From Burkholderia contaminans (GTDB lineage: Bacteria; Pseudomonadota; Gammaproteobacteria; Burkholderiales; Burkholderiaceae), in contig NZ_CP090641.1 of NCBI RefSeq assembly GCF_029633825.1, positions 1,488,001-1,552,000 of the forward strand: DNA of 64,000 nucleotides, read 5' to 3'. A program made the position numbers and the translations under genes. The first letter of the stretch is position 1. Every line of letters starts with the position of its first letter. Positions 35,942-45,135 of the stretch are shown one piece after another. The notes under the pieces were generated by a model. It was given only the letters and a program-made list of their open reading frames with translations. It ran no database searches and was not told where the DNA came from.

Positions 35942-36634
35942 ATGAACGATTTCGACACCACGATCCAGACCTTCCTCACTCACATCACGTTCGGCCCGCT
36001 GATGAATCACGCGATCCGCGTGGTCGCCGGGCTGTACACGTTCAAGGGCTTCGTGCTCATTCCCGTGCTGTGCTGGCTGTGGTTCCAGCCGGGCCCGAAT
36101 CGCGAGCGGCAGCGCGAGCAGGTCGTCGCGACGATCGCGAGCGGGCTCATCGCGCTCGCGATCGGCCGGCTGCTCGCGCAGGTGCTGCCGTTCCGCGTGC
36201 GGCCGATCTACAACCCCGACCTGCACCTGCACTTTCCGTCGGCAGGACTGCGCGCGGCCACGCTGCAGGCATGGAGTTCGTTTCCGAGCGATCACGCGAT
36301 GCTGTGGATGGCGATCGCCACCGGCATCTTCATCATCGCGCGCCGCATCGGCGTGTTCGCGCTGCTGTATGCGGTCGTGTTCATCTGCCTGCCGCGCGCG
36401 TATCTCGGCTTTCACTATCCGACCGACCTGATCGCGGGCGCTGCGATCGGCATCGCGCTCGCATGGCTGCTGACGCGCGATGCGATCCGCTCGCGCTTCG
36501 CGCCGCAAGTGCTCGCGATGATCAAGCGCTTCCCCGCGCCGGCCTATACGCTCGCGTTCCTGCTGTGCTTCGAGTTGATCACGCAGTTCGACGAACTGCT
36601 GACGCTCGCGCAGTCGGCCACCCACACGATGTGA
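35942..36634 (+). CDS. PAP2-family membrane phosphatase
   Basis: A 230-residue membrane protein with the three PAP2 signatures: a basic first motif (VLPFRVRPIYN), 'SSFPSDHAM' and 'RAYLGFHYPTDLIAG' with its catalytic His. About five to six membrane segments. Members dephosphorylate phosphatidic acid, undecaprenyl diphosphate or similar lipids at the outer face of the inner membrane; which of these applies here is not visible. Confidence 0.9.
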   Translation: MNDFDTTIQTFLTHITFGPLMNHAIRVVAGLYTFKGFVLIPVLCWLWFQPGPNRERQREQVVATIASGLIALAIGRLLAQVLPFRVRPIYNPDLHLHFPSAGLRAATLQAWSSFPSDHAMLWMAIATGIFIIARRIGVFALLYAVVFICLPRAYLGFHYPTDLIAGAAIGIALAWLLTRDAIRSRFAPQVLAMIKRFPAPAYTLAFLLCFELITQFDELLTLAQSATHTM

Positions 36635-36734
36635 CGGGGAGACGCCGCGATGCTGCCGCTGCTTACGTTCCGCCGCCCCGGCACGCGCTGCCGGCCATGC
36701 GCAGTGGCGGCGCGCCGCGCGTCGCCCGCGCCGG

Positions 36735-37394
36735 TCAGTCGCGGTCAGGCGCACCCAGCGGAAAGAACGGGCGAAACGGCCGCGCCTCGTCGACCGCGCG
36801 CGCGAACGACGGCCGCGCCAGCAGACGCCGGCGGTACGCCAGCACGTTCGCGAACGACGGATCGATCCGGTGCGTCCAGTCCGCGTAGAACAGGAACGGC
36901 GCCGCGCCGCAGTCGGCGAGGCTGAAGCGGTCGCCGGCCGCCCATTCGCGATCGGCCATCTTCTTGTCCAGCCACGCGTACGACGTCTCCAGCAGCGCGC
37001 GCGCATCGGCCACCCCGCGCGCATCGCGCTCGGCCTCCGGCCGCAGCGCGTCGAACACGACCTTCTGCTGCGGCGTCGATACGTAGTTGTCGAAGAAACG
37101 ATCCATCGTGCGCACCTCGAGCGCCGCGTGCGGATCGTCGGGCAGCAGGCGCACGGGGCCCGGATGGTTCAGGCCGAGATACTCGATGATGATCGACGCC
37201 TCGATCACCGTGCGGCCGGCATCGACGAGCACCGGAAAACGCTTCAGCGGCCACAGCGCGGCCAGCTCCTGCATCGGCTTCGGATCGTCGTGCGCGAGCA
37301 CGCGATACGCGAACGGCGTGCCGTTCTCGTACAGCGCGGTCAGCACCTTCTGGCAGTAGGACGAAAAGGGATGGGCGTAGAGCGTCGGCATCAT
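36735..37394 (-). CDS. Glutathione S-transferase
   Basis: A 219-residue GST. 'MMPTLYAHPFSSYCQKVLTALYENG' gives the SSYCQKV redox/GSH site (Cys in the N-terminal domain), then 'RFPVLVDAGRTVIEASIIIEYL', and 'GDRFSLADCGAAPFLFYADW' in the helical domain. A GAGAG site precedes the start at 37394. Substrate unknown. Confidence 0.9.
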   Translation of the reverse strand: MMPTLYAHPFSSYCQKVLTALYENGTPFAYRVLAHDDPKPMQELAALWPLKRFPVLVDAGRTVIEASIIIEYLGLNHPGPVRLLPDDPHAALEVRTMDRFFDNYVSTPQQKVVFDALRPEAERDARGVADARALLETSYAWLDKKMADREWAAGDRFSLADCGAAPFLFYADWTHRIDPSFANVLAYRRRLLARPSFARAVDEARPFRPFFPLGAPDRD

Positions 37395-37518
37395 CGTGGG
37401 GTCTCTCAGGGGTTTCGGCGCCGCGTGATGCGGCGCCACGTGATCGGATACCTTGACGACGAACGGCACGCGGCCATTTCGACAGCGAATCGGAATTTTT
37501 TTCGTGCAACCTGGGGCG

Positions 37519-38589
37519 TTACGACCGGCCGTCCGTCACGACGCGCCCTTCGGCACGCCAGCGCAGCATCCCGCCGCCGAGATTCGCTACCGCGTCGAAG
37601 CCGGCCTTCAGCAGAATGACGGTCGCCTGCGCGGATCGCCCGCCGGCCCGGCACACGGTCACGACCGGCCGGTCGCGCGCGATCTCGCCGGTGCGCGCGG
37701 CCAGTTCGCCGAGCGGAATCGGCGTCGCGCCGGGCAGGTGGCCGAGCGGGCCGGTGAATTCGTCCGGCTCGCGCACGTCGACGACCTGCACCGCCGGCAG
37801 ATGATCCTCGAGCCATTGCGGATCGATTTCCCAGAACCCGGCGAACGTATAGACGAGCGGCGCCCAGTCGGGCGCGGCCTGCACGTCGGGCGCGTTCGCC
37901 GCGACGCCGCACTGCAGGTTCGCCGGTACCGCGACGTCGATCTGCCGCGGATGCGCGAGCCCGAGATTGCGCATGTAGCCCGCGAAATCGTCTTCGCTCA
38001 GGTCGCCGCCGAGACGCGGATTGAAGCGCCGCTCTTCGCCGACGCTCGTCACCGTGAGCCCGCGATAATCGTGCGCCGGATACAGCAGGCACGCGGCCGG
38101 CAGTGTGAACAGCCGGCCGTGCACCGCGCGATACAGCGCGCGCGGGTCGCCCTGCTGGAAGTCGGTGCGGCCCGTGCCGCGGATCAGCAGGCAATCGCCG
38201 GTGAACGCCATCGATTCGTCGTCGAGCACGAGGCTGATGCAGCCGCTCGTGTGGCCGGGCGTCGCACGCACGGTCAGGTAGCGCGCGCCGAACGCGCAGC
38301 GGTCGCCGTCGTTCAGGTAGCGATCGGCGCCTTGCGCGCCGCTCGCGGCCGAGATCGCGATCGTGCTGCCGGTGCGCTGCTTCAGCAGCCACGCGCCCGT
38401 CACATGATCGGCATGCACGTGCGTGTCGACGGTCGCGACGAGCCGCAGCCCGAGTTCGTCGAGCAGCGCCGCGTCGCGGCGCACCTGCTCGAACACCGGA
38501 TCGATCAGCACCGCTTCGCGCGATGCGCTGTCGGCAAGCAGGTACGTGTACGTCGACGATTGCGGGTCGAAGAGTTGCCGGAAGATCAT
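37519..38589 (-). CDS. Persulfide dioxygenase-rhodanese fusion (ETHE1-like + rhodanese)
   Basis: A 356-residue fusion. The N-terminal ETHE1-type metallo-beta-lactamase domain has H57-x-H59-x-D61-H62, H112 and D131, which include the ETHE1 mononuclear iron ligands. The C-terminal rhodanese domain (about 255-352) has catalytic Cys312 in the VCRAGGRS loop. Such fusions are known in Burkholderia/Paraburkholderia: the dioxygenase oxidises glutathione persulfide to sulfite and GSH, and the rhodanese links it to thiosulfate. It is expected to act in cytosolic sulfide/persulfide detoxification. Confidence 0.92.
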   Translation of the reverse strand: MIFRQLFDPQSSTYTYLLADSASREAVLIDPVFEQVRRDAALLDELGLRLVATVDTHVHADHVTGAWLLKQRTGSTIAISAASGAQGADRYLNDGDRCAFGARYLTVRATPGHTSGCISLVLDDESMAFTGDCLLIRGTGRTDFQQGDPRALYRAVHGRLFTLPAACLLYPAHDYRGLTVTSVGEERRFNPRLGGDLSEDDFAGYMRNLGLAHPRQIDVAVPANLQCGVAANAPDVQAAPDWAPLVYTFAGFWEIDPQWLEDHLPAVQVVDVREPDEFTGPLGHLPGATPIPLGELAARTGEIARDRPVVTVCRAGGRSAQATVILLKAGFDAVANLGGGMLRWRAEGRVVTDGRS

Positions 38590-38728
38590 CGCGAAGTCAC
38601 TCCGTCGCTGGTTGAGGCTTGTTTGATGCGTGCTGGATGCTGTCGTCCGGCCCGCGCCGCGACGGTCGCCGTCGCGCGGGCCGCCCCGTCGTGGTCCTGC
38701 ATGGCCGGCATCCGGCCGGCACGGTGCG

Positions 38729-39382
38729 TCAACGCGGCTGCGGCACGTAGCGCAAGTACGGCTTCAGCGTCCGGAAGCCGTCCGGATACTTCTGCTTCGC
38801 CGCATCGTCCGACACCGACGTCGGAATGATGACATCGTCGCCGGGCTTCCAGTTCACGGGTGTCGCCACCGTATGCTTCGCGTTGAGCTGCAACGCGTCG
38901 AGCAGACGCAGCACCTCGTCGAAGTTGCGCCCCGCGCTCATCGGATAGACGAGCATCGCCTTGACCTTCTTGTCCGGCCCGACGATGAAGACCGAACGCA
39001 CGGTCGCGTTGTCGACCGCCGTGCGCGGGCCGCCGCTCGCATTCGGGTGAATCATGTCGTACAGCTTTGCCACCTTCAGCTCGTCGTCGCCTATCAGCGG
39101 ATAGTTGACCGCGTGCCCCTGCGTTTCAGCGATATCCGCCACCCACTTCCGGTGATCGCTGACCGGATCGATCGACAGCCCGATGATCTTCGTGTTGCGC
39201 TTGTCGAATTCCGGCTTGAGCCCGGCCAGGTAGCCGAGTTCGGTCGTGCACACCGGCGTGAAATCCTTCGGATGGGAAAACAGGATCGCCCAGTGGTCGC
39301 CGATCCATTCATGAAAGCGGATCGTTCCCTCGGTGGTCTCCGCGGTGAAATCGGGCGCGTCCTCGCCTAGTCGAATCGACAT
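38729..39382 (-). CDS. 1-Cys peroxiredoxin (Prx6 family)
   Basis: A 217-residue peroxiredoxin. 'FSHPKDFTPVCTTELG' carries the peroxidatic Cys45, with the PxxxT/SxxC pattern. The long C-terminal part ('YPMSAGRNFDEVLRLLDALQ', 'VATPVNWKPGDDVIIP') is typical of Prx6. It reduces H2O2 and alkyl hydroperoxides. The start MSIRLGEDAPDF is chosen; the longer frame upstream is Arg-rich. It sits next to thiol/persulfide genes, which suggests a shared redox context. Confidence 0.94.
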   Translation of the reverse strand: MSIRLGEDAPDFTAETTEGTIRFHEWIGDHWAILFSHPKDFTPVCTTELGYLAGLKPEFDKRNTKIIGLSIDPVSDHRKWVADIAETQGHAVNYPLIGDDELKVAKLYDMIHPNASGGPRTAVDNATVRSVFIVGPDKKVKAMLVYPMSAGRNFDEVLRLLDALQLNAKHTVATPVNWKPGDDVIIPTSVSDDAAKQKYPDGFRTLKPYLRYVPQPR

Positions 39383-39676
39383 GGTCGTCTCCGTGAAAGG
39401 GGAATCGTCACGACGCCCGCGCCGCGGCTTGCGCGCGACGCGCGATCGTCCGCACGCGACGCGCCGGCATCGCACATGCCGGGGGGCCGCGCGTTCATAT
39501 AGCCTAGTTCAAAATGCGCGCGCCACCGGTATCGAGCACGCGGCGCGCTTGCGTATCGCGGCCGATTCCGACGACGAATGCGGTGCGGCAAAACGGTGCG
39601 CCGCACCCGGCCGCCTGTACGCACTGACTTACACTACCGGCTGTTCTCGTCTTACGTTCACAGGAATTCCACCGAC

Positions 39677-40582
39677 ATGTCGATGACGATCGATCCAAAG
39701 CAGGCCGCCGCGCTGCTGGCCGTCGCCGACACGGGCAGCTTCGAGCAGGCCGCCGTGCGCCTGCACGTGACCGCATCCGCCGTCACGCAGCGCGTCCGCG
39801 CGCTGGAAGCGAGCCTCGGCACGCCGCTCGTGCTGCGCACGCGGCCGTGCCGCCCCACGGTGGCCGGGCAGCGCGTGCTGCAGCACCTGCGCCGCGTCGC
39901 GCTGCTGCAGGCCGACCTGCAGAGCACGCTCGCGACCGAGCGCGAATCGCCGATCTCGGTCACGATCGCGCTCAATTCCGACAGCCTCGGTACGTGGTTC
40001 CTGCCGGCGCTGGCGTCCGTACTCGCCGGCGAGCGCATCCTGTTCGAGCTGATCGTCGAAGATCAGGACCACACGTTCGCGCTGCTCGAAAGCGGGATGG
40101 CCGTGGGCTGCGTGACGACCGAGCCGAAGCCGATGCGCGGCTGCCTCGCGACACCGCTCGGCACGATGCGCTACCGGCTGCTCGCGGCCGCCGCGTTCGC
40201 GGTGCGCTGGTTTCCGCGCGGACTGAACCGCACGAGCGCGCGCAAGGCGCCCGTCGTCGCGTATTCGCGGCGCGATACGCTGCAGTCGTCGTTCCTGAAG
40301 GAGAAGTTCGGGTTGCCCGAAGGCGCGTACCCGTGCCACTACGTGCCGGGCACCCATTCGCACTTCGCGGCGGTGCGGCACGGGCTCGGCTACGCGATGG
40401 TGCCGGAGCCGCTGATCGGCAGCGCACCGCTCGACACGCAGGGGCTCGTCGATCTCGCGCCCGCCCATCCGACCGACGTCACGCTGTACTGGCACGCGTG
40501 GACCGTGCAGTCGCCGACGATGGCGTCGTTGTCCGAGCGGGTCGTCGAAGCGGCGCGGCGGCTGCTCGCGCCGCTGCCGTGA
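39677..40582 (+). CDS. argP: LysR family regulator ArgP
   Basis: A 301-residue LysR protein. 'MTIDPKQAAALLAVADTGSFEQAAVRLHVTASAVTQRVRALE' is the ArgP (IciA) type helix-turn-helix, and 'AVRHGLGYAMVPEPLI' is in the effector domain. ArgP controls arginine/lysine export (lysE/argO) in response to the amino acids. In many Burkholderia genomes an exporter adjoins; here no exporter is next to it in this window. Confidence 0.83.
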   Translation: MSMTIDPKQAAALLAVADTGSFEQAAVRLHVTASAVTQRVRALEASLGTPLVLRTRPCRPTVAGQRVLQHLRRVALLQADLQSTLATERESPISVTIALNSDSLGTWFLPALASVLAGERILFELIVEDQDHTFALLESGMAVGCVTTEPKPMRGCLATPLGTMRYRLLAAAAFAVRWFPRGLNRTSARKAPVVAYSRRDTLQSSFLKEKFGLPEGAYPCHYVPGTHSHFAAVRHGLGYAMVPEPLIGSAPLDTQGLVDLAPAHPTDVTLYWHAWTVQSPTMASLSERVVEAARRLLAPLP

Positions 40583-40776
40583 CACGCGTGCAAGCGGCGC
40601 CGCCCACGCCGCATTTGGGGTATGTCGTGCGGTGTGCCGTGTGCGATGCGCAGCGCAGTACACCTGGCGATGAGAATCCCCGCCGCGCCGCCTATACTTT
40701 TTCCATCGGCCTGATGAGCGCCCCGCGCGGCCGATCACGCCTGTCCGGCCGTTCCCTTTCCTGCAAGGAGAACATC

Positions 40777-40989
40777 ATGTCTCGCCGCTATATCGATTGC
40801 CGCGAGTTTCCCAGCGCGACGAATTGCTCGGTCGCGATTTCCGCCGACTCCGACAACGAACTGCTGGAGGCCGCCGTGCAACATGCGGTCCTGGTGCACC
40901 AGCACACCGACAGCGCCGAACTGCGCACGCAACTGAAAGCGCTGTTCCGCGACGGCACACCGCCCGCGGATGCACCCCGGCAAGCATGA
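40777..40989 (+). CDS. DUF1059 family small protein
   Basis: A 70-residue protein: MSRRYIDCREFPSATNCSVA carries the Cys pair usual for DUF1059, then 'ISADSDNELLEAAVQHAVLVHQH'. An AAGGAG site precedes the ATG by 6 bases. Function unknown; family members are small cytosolic proteins often induced by stress. Confidence 0.85.
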   Translation: MSRRYIDCREFPSATNCSVAISADSDNELLEAAVQHAVLVHQHTDSAELRTQLKALFRDGTPPADAPRQA

Positions 40990-41103
40990 CCCGCCGGCTC
41001 GCCCGATATCGACAGACGGGTTGCCACGTCGCCCCCGTCGCCTCTCCGCCTCCTGCTTCGCGCCACATCGGGCCGGCGTCCCCGCCGGCCGGCGCATTCC
41101 ACC

Positions 41104-42117
41104 TTACGCGCGGCGTTGCGCGAAATACGCACCGACCGCGTCGATGAACGTATCGATGTCCGCGCGCGACACGTCGCAGTGCGTGACGAAGCGCGACGCG
41201 TACAGCATCTGCGTGAGGATCCCGCGTTCCTTGAGCCACGCCTCGAGCGGCGCGCAATCGGCTTCGGGGAATTGCGCGAACACCATGTTCGTCGCATGCG
41301 ACAGCACCTTCACGGAGTCGATGCGCGCGAGGCCTTCGGCGAGATGCGCTGCATTCGCGTGATCGTCCGCGAGCCGCTCGACATTGTGGTCGAGCGCATA
41401 CAGGCATGCGGCCGCGAGAATGCCCGACTGCCGCATCCCGCCGCCGAGCACCTTGCGCCAGCGCTGCGCGCGCTCGATCAGCGCGCGATTGCCGACCAGC
41501 ACCGAGCCGACCGGCGCGCCGAGCCCTTTCGAGAAGCAGATCGACACGCTGTCGAACGGCGCGCCCAGCTCGGCGATCGAACGCCCCGACGCGACGGCCG
41601 CGTTGCACACGCGCGCGCCGTCGAGGTGCAGGGACAACCCGCGGCTGCGCGCGAACGCGGTCGCTTCCTGCACATAGCCTTCCGGCAAAACCTGCCCACC
41701 GATCGTGTTTTCGAGCGCGAGCAGGCGCGTGCGGGCAAAGTGATTGTCGAGCGGCTTGATCGCCGCGGCGATCTTCGCGAGCGGCAGCGTGCCGTCCGGC
41801 GCGTTCTCGATCGGCTGCGGCTGGATGCTGCCCAGCACGGCCGCGCCGCCGCCTTCGTACTTGTAGGTGTGCGCGAGCTGCCCGACGATGTACTCGTCGC
41901 CGCGTTCGCAATGGGCCATCAGCGCGGCCAGGTTGCTCTGCGTGCCGCTCGGGAAGAACAGGCCGGCTTCCTTGCCGGCCCGCTCGGCCGTCACCGCCTG
42001 CAGGCGCAGCACGGTCGGGTCGTCACCCCATACGTCGTCGCCGGTTTCGGCGGCAGTCATCGCGGCCAGCATTGCCTGGCTCGGACGTGTCACGGTATCG
42101 CTGCGTAAATCGATCAT
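41104..42117 (-). CDS. ltaE: Low-specificity L-threonine aldolase
   Basis: A 337-residue PLP enzyme. MIDLRSDTVTRPSQAMLAAM, 'HLDGARVCNAA' and the PLP lysine K197 in SICFSKGLGAPVGS are typical. It splits L-threonine/L-allo-threonine to glycine and acetaldehyde. Length is normal for the family. Confidence 0.95.
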   Translation of the reverse strand: MIDLRSDTVTRPSQAMLAAMTAAETGDDVWGDDPTVLRLQAVTAERAGKEAGLFFPSGTQSNLAALMAHCERGDEYIVGQLAHTYKYEGGGAAVLGSIQPQPIENAPDGTLPLAKIAAAIKPLDNHFARTRLLALENTIGGQVLPEGYVQEATAFARSRGLSLHLDGARVCNAAVASGRSIAELGAPFDSVSICFSKGLGAPVGSVLVGNRALIERAQRWRKVLGGGMRQSGILAAACLYALDHNVERLADDHANAAHLAEGLARIDSVKVLSHATNMVFAQFPEADCAPLEAWLKERGILTQMLYASRFVTHCDVSRADIDTFIDAVGAYFAQRRA

Positions 42118-42293
42118 CGCTGAGTCCTGGGTAAACGCGGACCGGAACCGATGCGCCCGGCCCTGCCGAAACGAGACTCAGAGTGTACGCAATTCATGCA
42201 GCGTGTGTGAACCGACGGTCGAGGCACGCACGGCGCATCTGGCGTACCTGGCGCACGTGCGCGCCATGCCGTACGACGCCGCCCGGGCCGCCG

Positions 42294-42851
42294 TCAGTAG
42301 CGCGGCGGCGGCGGTTGAACGCCGGCCGGCGGCATCGGCGGTGCCGCGCGCGGCGCACCGCCGTATCCGCCCCCGCCATACCCACCACCACCACCACCGC
42401 CACCGCTCATCCCGCCCGGCACCGGCACGCGGTTGCCGGTCGCGTACATGCACTGCAGGTAGCCATAGTCGTAGCGGCGCTGGATGTCGTAAGCCGAGCC
42501 TTGCGCCGCACCGGCACCCACCACGCTGCCCGCGAGCAGCCCCGCGCCCGCGCCGACTGCCGCCCCCGTGCCGCCGTTGAACGCCGCGCCGGCCGCCGCA
42601 CCCAGTGCGGTGCCGACGGCTGCGCTGCCCACTGCGCTTGCGGTCGACGCCTGCCCGGCGCTCACGCCGCCCGATTGCTCGAACGCGTATTGGCGGCAAT
42701 TCGCATCGTCGGCGCGGAACTGGTCGAACGATTTGCCGGTGCCGGGCAACGCCATCACGCTCGGTCCGGTCGGCATGTACGCGCATGCGCCGAGCAGGCC
42801 GGCCAGCGCGAGCGCGGCCGGCACGCGCAGCGGTCGAAATACGGATTTCAT
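42294..42851 (-). CDS. Glycine-zipper lipoprotein
   Basis: A 185-residue lipoprotein. The signal ends in lipobox LLGAC (Cys22). The mature part begins with a Cys/Gln-rich segment ('SFDQFRADDANCRQYAFEQ') typical of the YMGG/glycine-zipper families, then GAAAGAAFNGGTGAAVGAGAG repeats and a Pro/Gly-rich tail. It probably sits in the outer membrane. Function unknown. Confidence 0.82.
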   Translation of the reverse strand: MKSVFRPLRVPAALALAGLLGACAYMPTGPSVMALPGTGKSFDQFRADDANCRQYAFEQSGGVSAGQASTASAVGSAAVGTALGAAAGAAFNGGTGAAVGAGAGLLAGSVVGAGAAQGSAYDIQRRYDYGYLQCMYATGNRVPVPGGMSGGGGGGGGYGGGGYGGAPRAAPPMPPAGVQPPPPRY

Positions 42852-42864
42852 CGTCGCGCCTCCG

Positions 42865-43191
42865 TCACTGCGGCCGCGCCGGCACCGATCGCCAGCCCGA
42901 CTTGCAGGTCTTCACATACGGGTAGTAATGCTTCGACGCGTCGCAGTAGTACCAGAGGTTCGCGTCGCCTTCGTCCTGCGGCTGGCCCTTCTCGACGTAC
43001 TCGGGCGGCGGCCCCGGATCGACGGGCACGGCGACGACGGGCGGCGGGTAGTAGTAAGGCGCAGGGACGACGGGGTAGTAATACGGGTAGCCGGGGCCGA
43101 TATAGACCCCGACCCGGGCGGCATGCGCCACGCCGCCCGTCGCGATCGCCACTGCGGCCACCGCGCCCAGTGCGAGCTTCAATCCATTCAC
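42865..43191 (-). CDS. Exported Tyr/Pro-rich protein with LWYYC motif
   Basis: A 108-residue protein with a signal peptide (residues 1-24, AHA) and a Tyr/Pro-rich mature start (YPYYYPVVPAPYYYPPP). The C-terminal motif LWYYCDASKHYYPYVKTC is recurrent in short Burkholderia envelope proteins. It is 13 bases upstream of the glycine-zipper lipoprotein on the same strand and probably co-transcribed with it. Function unknown. Confidence 0.8.
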   Translation of the reverse strand: MNGLKLALGAVAAVAIATGGVAHAARVGVYIGPGYPYYYPVVPAPYYYPPPVVAVPVDPGPPPEYVEKGQPQDEGDANLWYYCDASKHYYPYVKTCKSGWRSVPARPQ

Positions 43192-43693
43192 GTCACGTTC
43201 TCCGGCTGGCGGTTCGTCGATGCGAACCCGACATACGGAACGCTACGCCGCGCACGATCCGTCATCCATTACGGGCGCGCCCGCCAATGTTGCGCGGCGT
43301 TACTCATGTGACAGACCCCATCGGCCGCGGCCCGCCGGCACGACCGCGCACGTTACGCGATAACGCATTGCAACGGTTCGGGCGTGCACGGGCGCGGCGC
43401 CGCGTGTTGTCACGCGGGGTTTGCGCCGGCATCGAACCGTTCCGATGACGCGACGCGCCATATTGCCGCACGTGCGTCAGACCGCCACGCCGCGGCCGCG
43501 CCTGCCGCACGCATCCTTCTTGATACGAATCAACGATTTACCGCGAAAATGCGCGCGACGGGCTGGACATCTGCGACGAGTTGGCGCATTTCGCGGTGCA
43601 ACATCGCGGCACATACTCCAGCCAACCCCGACGCCCGTCCGCCGGGGTCCGCCGGCACCCGCCGGCGGGTATCGTCAGCCTCGGTCAACTGGT
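43192..43693. other. 502-bp region upstream of the cytochrome bd operon
   Basis: Contains the FNR/ANR box at 43520-43533 and the long 5' leader of cydA (about 160 bases after it). No gene is supported; an in-frame N-terminal extension of cydA through this region is Arg/Pro-rich and not part of the protein. Confidence 0.6.
43520..43533. promoter_or_regulatory. FNR/ANR box upstream of cytochrome bd genes
   Basis: TTGAT-ACGA-ATCAA, a perfect match to the FNR/ANR consensus TTGATN4ATCAA, 161 bases before cydA. FNR-type regulators activate when oxygen falls, which fits a bd-type oxidase. Confidence 0.82.
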
Positions 43694-45106
43694 ATGGACA
43701 CCGCTCTTTCGGCCCTCGATCTGGCCCGCCTGCAATTCGCGTTCACCGTCTCCTTTCACATCGTCTTTCCGGCGCTGAGCATCGGCCTCGCCAGCTTCAT
43801 CGCCGTGCTCGAATATCGCTGGCTGAAGACTGGCAAGCAGTACTACAAAACCCTCTGCCTGTTCTGGTCGAAGATCTTCGCGGTCGCGTTCGGGATGGGC
43901 GTCGTCTCCGGTGTCGTGATGAGCTACCAGTTCGGCACGAACTGGTCGGGCTTCTCGAGCTTCGCGGGCGCCGTCACCGGGCCGCTGCTGATGTACGAGG
44001 TCATGACCGCGTTCTTCCTCGAAGCCGGCTTCCTCGGCATCATGCTGTTCGGCTGGAACCGCGTGAGCCCGCGCGCGCACTTCGGCGCGACGCTGATGGT
44101 CGCGATCGGCACGCTGATCTCGACGTTCTGGATTCTCGCGTCGAACAGCTGGATGCAGACGCCGCAGGGCTTCGAGATCGTCGACGGCCGCGTCGTGCCG
44201 ACCGACTGGTTCGCGATCATCTTCAACCCGTCGTTCCCGTACCGCCTGTTCCACATGGCGATCGCCGCGTTCATCGTCGCCGCGCTGGTCGTAGCCGCGA
44301 CGGGCGCCTGGCACCTGCTGAAGGGCCGCCGCGACAAGGGCGTGAAGAAGATGTTCTCGATGGCGCTGTGGCTGCTGCTCGTGCTCGCGCCGCTGCAGGC
44401 CGTGATCGGCGACCAGCACGGCATCAACACGCTGAAGCACCAGCCCGCGAAGATCGCGGCGATCGAGGGGCTGTGGGAAACCGAAAAGGGCGGCACGCCG
44501 CTGAACCTGTTCGGCATTCCGGACATGAAGGCGGAAACGACCCGCTACGCGGTGAAGGTGCCGCACCTCGGCAGCCTGATCCTCACGCACAGCTGGGACG
44601 GCGAGATCCGCGGGCTGAAGGAATTCCCGCCGGAAGACCGCCCGAACTCGACGGTCGTGTTCTGGAGCTTCCGGATCATGGTCGGCCTCGGCTTCGCGAT
44701 GATCGGCCTCGCCGCGCTCGCCTGGTTCCTGCGCCGCCGCGGCCGCCTGTATGAATCGAAGTGGTTCCAGCGCTTCGCGCTCGTGATGGGCCCGACCGGC
44801 TTCGTGTCGCTGCTCGCGGGCTGGGTCACGACCGAAGCCGGCCGCCAGCCGTGGGTCGTGTATGGCGTGATGCGCACCGCGCATGCGGTATCGCCGCTGT
44901 CGGTGCAGCAGGTCAGCCTGTCGATGATGACGTTCGTGATCGTGTACTTCCTCGTGTTCGGCACCGGCGTGTACTACATGCTGAAGCTGATGAAGGCCGG
45001 CCCCGCGCTGCCCGACGTGAAGCACGACGACACTCCGGACACGCGCCCCGACCACACCGCGCGCCGCCCGATGTCGGCCGTCGACGAGCCGCTCGAGACC
45101 GTCTGA
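43694..45106 (+). CDS. cydA: Cytochrome bd ubiquinol oxidase subunit I (CioA-type)
   Basis: A 470-residue membrane protein with about nine helices. Haem ligands H22 (SFHIVFP) and H187 (LFHMAIAAF) are visible, along with the quinol-site helices. The short Q-loop version, with no long insert, groups it with cyanide-insensitive CioA oxidases. It binds haems b558, b595 and d together with subunit II and oxidises quinol while reducing oxygen to water. The start at 43694 lacks a strong ribosome-binding site. It is followed 29 bases later by cydB. Confidence 0.95.
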   Translation: MDTALSALDLARLQFAFTVSFHIVFPALSIGLASFIAVLEYRWLKTGKQYYKTLCLFWSKIFAVAFGMGVVSGVVMSYQFGTNWSGFSSFAGAVTGPLLMYEVMTAFFLEAGFLGIMLFGWNRVSPRAHFGATLMVAIGTLISTFWILASNSWMQTPQGFEIVDGRVVPTDWFAIIFNPSFPYRLFHMAIAAFIVAALVVAATGAWHLLKGRRDKGVKKMFSMALWLLLVLAPLQAVIGDQHGINTLKHQPAKIAAIEGLWETEKGGTPLNLFGIPDMKAETTRYAVKVPHLGSLILTHSWDGEIRGLKEFPPEDRPNSTVVFWSFRIMVGLGFAMIGLAALAWFLRRRGRLYESKWFQRFALVMGPTGFVSLLAGWVTTEAGRQPWVVYGVMRTAHAVSPLSVQQVSLSMMTFVIVYFLVFGTGVYYMLKLMKAGPALPDVKHDDTPDTRPDHTARRPMSAVDEPLETV

Positions 45107-45135
45107 GCCCACCCTTTCCGCATACGAGAAAACCT

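Noticed and set aside
42294..42600. Glycine-coding repeats considered as a DNA tandem repeat or mobile element
   Set aside because: The repetition comes from a glycine-zipper and Gly/Pro-rich tail; there are no flanking direct or inverted repeats.
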